Source: Isoetes taiwanensis (lineage: Eukaryota > Streptophyta > Lycopodiopsida > Isoetales > Isoetaceae). From it: DNA of 64,000 nucleotides. The stretch is taken from the NCBI GenBank assembly GCA_021234155.1, contig JAJEKV010000014.1:14682494-14746493 (forward strand), in the 5' to 3' direction. Made by a program: the position numbers and the translations under genes. Under the pieces are notes generated by a model. The model was given only the letters and a program-made list of their open reading frames with translations, was not told where the DNA came from and did no database searches. The number at the start of each line of letters is the position of its first letter. Position 1 is the first letter of the stretch. This document shows positions 60,601 through 64,000 of the stretch, piece by piece.

Positions 60601-60884
60601 AATGTGCATGAGTTCCTTCCACTATCCAGTTTGGACTTAAGCTTTAACTTGAACGTGCAACTTGTTTTAAGTGAAATTTGTTATAACACATCTTCTTTTT
60701 GGTTTTTAGCTTTACTAAATCATATTCACAACATCACAATAATGAAAACACCAGCAACAAGTGGTTGAAAGTTGCAATCCTGTAGTATTTATTTGATTAG
60801 ATCTAGATTATCCATATGAATGGAGATTCCTTGGAGTACATATTGGCATTGGCATTTTGGCAATAAATTGTATTCTTGGGAGTT

Positions 60885-62070
60885 GCCATCATGCTGGCCA
60901 TTTGGCCCCCCCACCCCACCCCAAAAACACAACTTTCTATGAAGCATAATGCGGCTTGCATTCGCCCACTTCATAGTACATGGACTAAATATAAGATTGG
61001 CTAATACTTCCGATAGAGAGCACATATATAAACACGTTTCAAGCTCTAAAGGCATTTTGTTAAGTTGCATTAACAAGAATAGAATAGAATGGTTTTAAGC
61101 GTCCACGGAGACCCAACGCCTATGGGACATAATACAAATAGTGCGATAGAGTTACCATTGGATTAAAAACCCGTGCCCCAAGGGGTTTTAGAGGGAAAAA
61201 CACTACTAAACAATAAAGATCTTTTGTGAAATTGTACACATGTACAAAATATACACGACATTACCACGCATCATAAGATGCATGTCGTATGGTCTTTAGC
61301 TGAACATAGTTGATCCCGCGTAATCTATGACCTCTTGGAGATGCGATGCCGTGTCTATACAAAGGCATACCCAATATCATATGTAAGGTAGGAAGGGGCA
61401 CGATCAACAAAGATAACATGTTAGGATCTGAGCATATATTGGTAGCTCTGAAGGGTGTGGCATTCCTTCTCAATGCTCTCCTCCCCCCCCCTCCAGCCCA
61501 ATACAACTTTCTTTTTTAAGCATAATCGGCTTGCAATCACCCACTTCATAGTACATGGACTAACTATAAGATTGGCTAATACTTCCATTAGAGCACATAT
61601 AGAAACAAGTTTCAAGCTCTAATGGCATTTTGTTGAGTTGTATTAACAAGAATAGAATAGATTAGAATATAATCAAATAGAATAGAATAGAAGGGTTTTA
61701 GCATCCCACGAAGACCAGTGACCTATTGGACCCAATCTGAAGAGTCGTGAGGGTTATTGCTAATGCGGATTAAAAAACCCACATACGAAGGGTTTTAGGG
61801 GAAAAAGCGGTTAACAATAAGGATCTTGTGAAATTGTACACATGTACAAACAATACAAAGACATTACCACATCATAAGATGTGAGTGCCGATGGACATAG
61901 TTGATCCATGTCCATGATCTCTGGAGATGCGATGCGGTGAAGCATTACAAAAGCATTATCCAATATCATATGTAGGGGCCGGCCGGGCTTGATCAGTTCA
62001 ACATAACGTGTCCGGATCTGATCATACGCTGGGCAGCTCTGAAGGGTGTGGCATTCATCCTCAACGGCTC
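60885..62070 (-). repeat. Direct duplication of a LINE 3' region (~590 bp, two copies)
   Basis: 60885-61450 and 61480-62060 share ordered words (AAGCATAAT.CGGCTTGCA, TTCATAGTACATGGACTA, GAAATTGTACACATGTACAA, GATCTGA.CATA). The minus-strand translation of each includes the ECHTLQS.xxxxDQIRT-type end of a LINE ORF (C....ED.CH.L..CPAY..IR). GAATAGAATAGAATAG microsatellite units sit at the junction (61655-61695). Confidence 0.7.
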
Positions 62071-62985
62071 CAGCTTAGCAATGTTGATAAATTCTATCCT
62101 GGCGTGGCTCCTCAATGACCCTTCTCAATTCGGACACGGTATGCCCCTATGCGAATCGAGGCAATCAGTCTGCGCTTTTTCATAGGCAGATGGATGCGCA
62201 GGTAACATTGTGGGCCCTGTTCCAATGTGGGTTGATGTGGTGCTAGTAATATGATGGCTTGATCTGTTCAAGGGCGCCAACATCACAGAGCTTGCCGAGG
62301 AAGCAGGCGTCAAGTATTGCCTCAAGCTATGACGATCTGCGTCTGTTTGCGCCTGTATGCACCTGTGCTCCTAAACATTTCATTTGGCTAGCCACTGAGC
62401 TCTTTTGTCTTTCTAGCAGGCCTTCAAGTGCTGAGGCCCCATTGCCATTATGTAGGCCAGGTGAGGGAGATGGGAATCATCTATACTGACCACTTTCTAA
62501 AAGGTGATGATGTGGCAGTCCAGAGCTGCCATCTAAACAGGCAAGAAGTCTGTCTCTTGCAACAGGATTTGATACGGGACCGTGGACTTCACCCATACGC
62601 CCATATCAAGAAGGCTTTTTTGCACCTGCTCCAATTCATTCCAGATGGCGAGGGCACCACTGACCCCCAGACTTCCACTCCATACAAAATGACAGGCTCC
62701 ACCAAGACCCTGAACATGTGCGATTGATGAGCCCAGTCATATAACTCTGCTCTGTGGCTGTTGTTCTGCATTGCATATAATGCCTTCCAGCCTGCTGTCA
62801 CCCTCAGCCAAATGGAAATGTCCTAGTACATGGCAGAAGGAAACTCCACTTCCAGGTAATTGTAACTTAGCGCCACTTCTACATTTTGTTCGCGGTAGCT
62901 GATGGAAGCAAAGAGATGCATGCATTATGTTAGATTTTAACAAGGTTTTTGAAAGTATATGTGGTTTTGCATAGATCAAAGCTCT
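62071..62985 (-). mobile_element. LINE remnant, RT C-terminal part (different family from the others)
   Basis: Minus-strand reading: MTAGWKALYAMQNNSHRAEL, WAHQSHMFRVLVEPVILYGV followed by EVWG (62801-62670), then KSTVPYQILLQETDFLPV (~62580) and, further left, RRVIEEPRQDRIYQHC (~62120). The L...V.PV.LYG.EVWG motif and the CHTL..CPAY ending are those of LINE-type RT ORFs lacking the zf-RVT style of the 15-kb LINE. Multiple stops; dead. Confidence 0.75.
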
Positions 62986-63575
62986 TCATTTAGGTCTTCT
63001 AGAATTTTCATAGATTAGGTTTTCTTATAAAGCATCCATTCGAGGGAGGGATTTGCATAGACGATATCGTAGCCCCTTAATAGATAGGCTTGTAAATCAC
63101 AACTACAGAGTTTTTCAACTTCATAGGTCAAATTATTAGCCAAATATAAACACATGCACTATTGAAAAAAAATGGGCAAAAAGGGACACATGCAATTATA
63201 ATACTTGAACCCCTGAAAACAATATAGGAAAACTGATGTGTGTTGGATGATGTACCTAACGAGGGTTTGTCCCTAAGATAAGAAACCCCACTTTTGGAAA
63301 AAACCCTAAGATAACCCCTTTCAAGATAGATCCATTATGGGGAATAAAATCCCCAATAATGCTGGAGAAGACAGAAAACAGTCGACATAGAAATCCCTAC
63401 AAACACCACTATACCTGCATATCACAAATATTAACGAGAGGCGAGAATATCCCAAAGAAATGGAGGGGTTGTTCAAAGTAAAGTGATAACGAGAAGGACA
63501 CATTGAGCAATGCTAACAATCATTTAATTAAATTGAGATTATGTTAATTCCAAAATCCTGCCAACCTGCGGTTGT
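62986..63575. other. No recognised feature
   Basis: A/T-rich DNA with only short ORFs; nothing could be assigned. Confidence 0.5.
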
Positions 63576-63577
63576 TT

Positions 63578-63805
63578 TCTAGACGGCCCTTAGTCTAGTG
63601 GTAACACACTAGGTCTAGCAACTATAGGTCTCGAGCTCGAGACTGCCCAGAATCGCACTCTGAACTGTTGGGTGTCAAAACCCACAGACGCAATGTAAAG
63701 TGGTTGGGGGCAGGGCCCAACCAAGCAATGTATTGTGGTGTGTGGTCACATGTCCAGTTGGATGCTGCCTAGTGGCATGACGTTAAAATACTATCTATCT
63801 ATCTA

Positions 63806-63846
<41 letters not shown>

Positions 63847-63860
63847 TTTTTTTTTTTTAA
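63578..63860 (+). mobile_element. tRNA-derived SINE with simple-repeat tail
   Basis: CTTAGTCTAGTGGTAACAC (63590 onward) matches a pol III A box, and GGTCTCGAGCTCGAGAC (~63627-63643) is a B-box-like match in a palindromic setting. A non-coding body follows (GTGTGTGGTCACATGTCC, GATGCTGCCTAGTGGCATGA) and then a tail of TCTA repeats (63794-63812), TC repeats and a T run to 63859. The spacing and tail fit a SINE. Target-site duplications were not identified. Confidence 0.7.
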
Positions 63861-64000
63861 TCTTTTTTTCGAACTGATAAATCACATGAACATTGCAATT
63901 CTCATGTGTCGTGGACTTCGAAATATGTAAAATGTAGGGCAAGTTGTTCAAATTCATGATATCAAAATCTTGGAACATTGAGACGAAAATAATATATAAT

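Overview
The window is nuclear DNA of a land plant. Four plant housekeeping or cell-wall genes are recognisable: an ERMP1-type endoplasmic-reticulum M28 peptidase, a DNA polymerase delta small subunit, a golgin candidate 6/p115 gene and a COBRA-like gene. They sit in A/T-rich, repeat-dominated intergenic DNA. The repeats include a Crypton-like tyrosine-recombinase element and a DNA transposon with a Sola-like look, both unusual for a flowering plant. I therefore favour a seed-free plant (lycophyte, fern or bryophyte), but this is inference, not identification.

Layout. 1-2370 (+): the last seven exons of an ERMP1-like gene. 2.4-5.6 kb: repeats. 5649-6262 (-): POLD4, two exons. 6.8-10.3 kb (-): degenerate, intron-containing Crypton-like element. 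10.97-11.59 kb (+): pectin methylesterase pseudogene. 12-15.5 kb: mostly unassigned. 15.5-18.7 kb (-): 5'-truncated LINE. 19-23.9 kb: unassigned DNA with a 55-bp perfect inverted repeat and a LINE tail. 23.9-26.7 kb: two head-to-tail copies of a ~1.4 kb repeat, each with a tRNA-derived SINE head and an array of 10-bp-phased TTCnnGAA units. 28.8-50.1 kb: one LINE split by a 19.87-kb insertion (29062-48933). The insertion has 21-bp terminal inverted repeats and a 4-bp target duplication (ATAC). It holds broken transposase-like ORFs, two copies of a block with an FCP1-like phosphatase remnant, and a six-copy tandem array of tRNA-derived units. 51205-57190 (+): golgin candidate 6, 19 exons in frame except for one internal TGA. 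57865-60052 (-): COBRA-like gene, six exons, intact, tail to tail with the golgin gene. 60.4-64 kb: LINE 3' remnants and a SINE.

The four host genes are not a pathway. Three act in or pass through the secretory system (ERMP1, golgin, COBRA-like); POLD4 acts in nuclear replication. The most notable structures are the 19.9-kb TIR element, the Crypton-like recombinase, the HSE-like arrays inside repeats, and the golgin stop codon. Many frame breaks in repeats fall at CpG-rich spots while three host genes are frame-perfect, so some damage may be a consensus artefact of unpolished repeats rather than biology.
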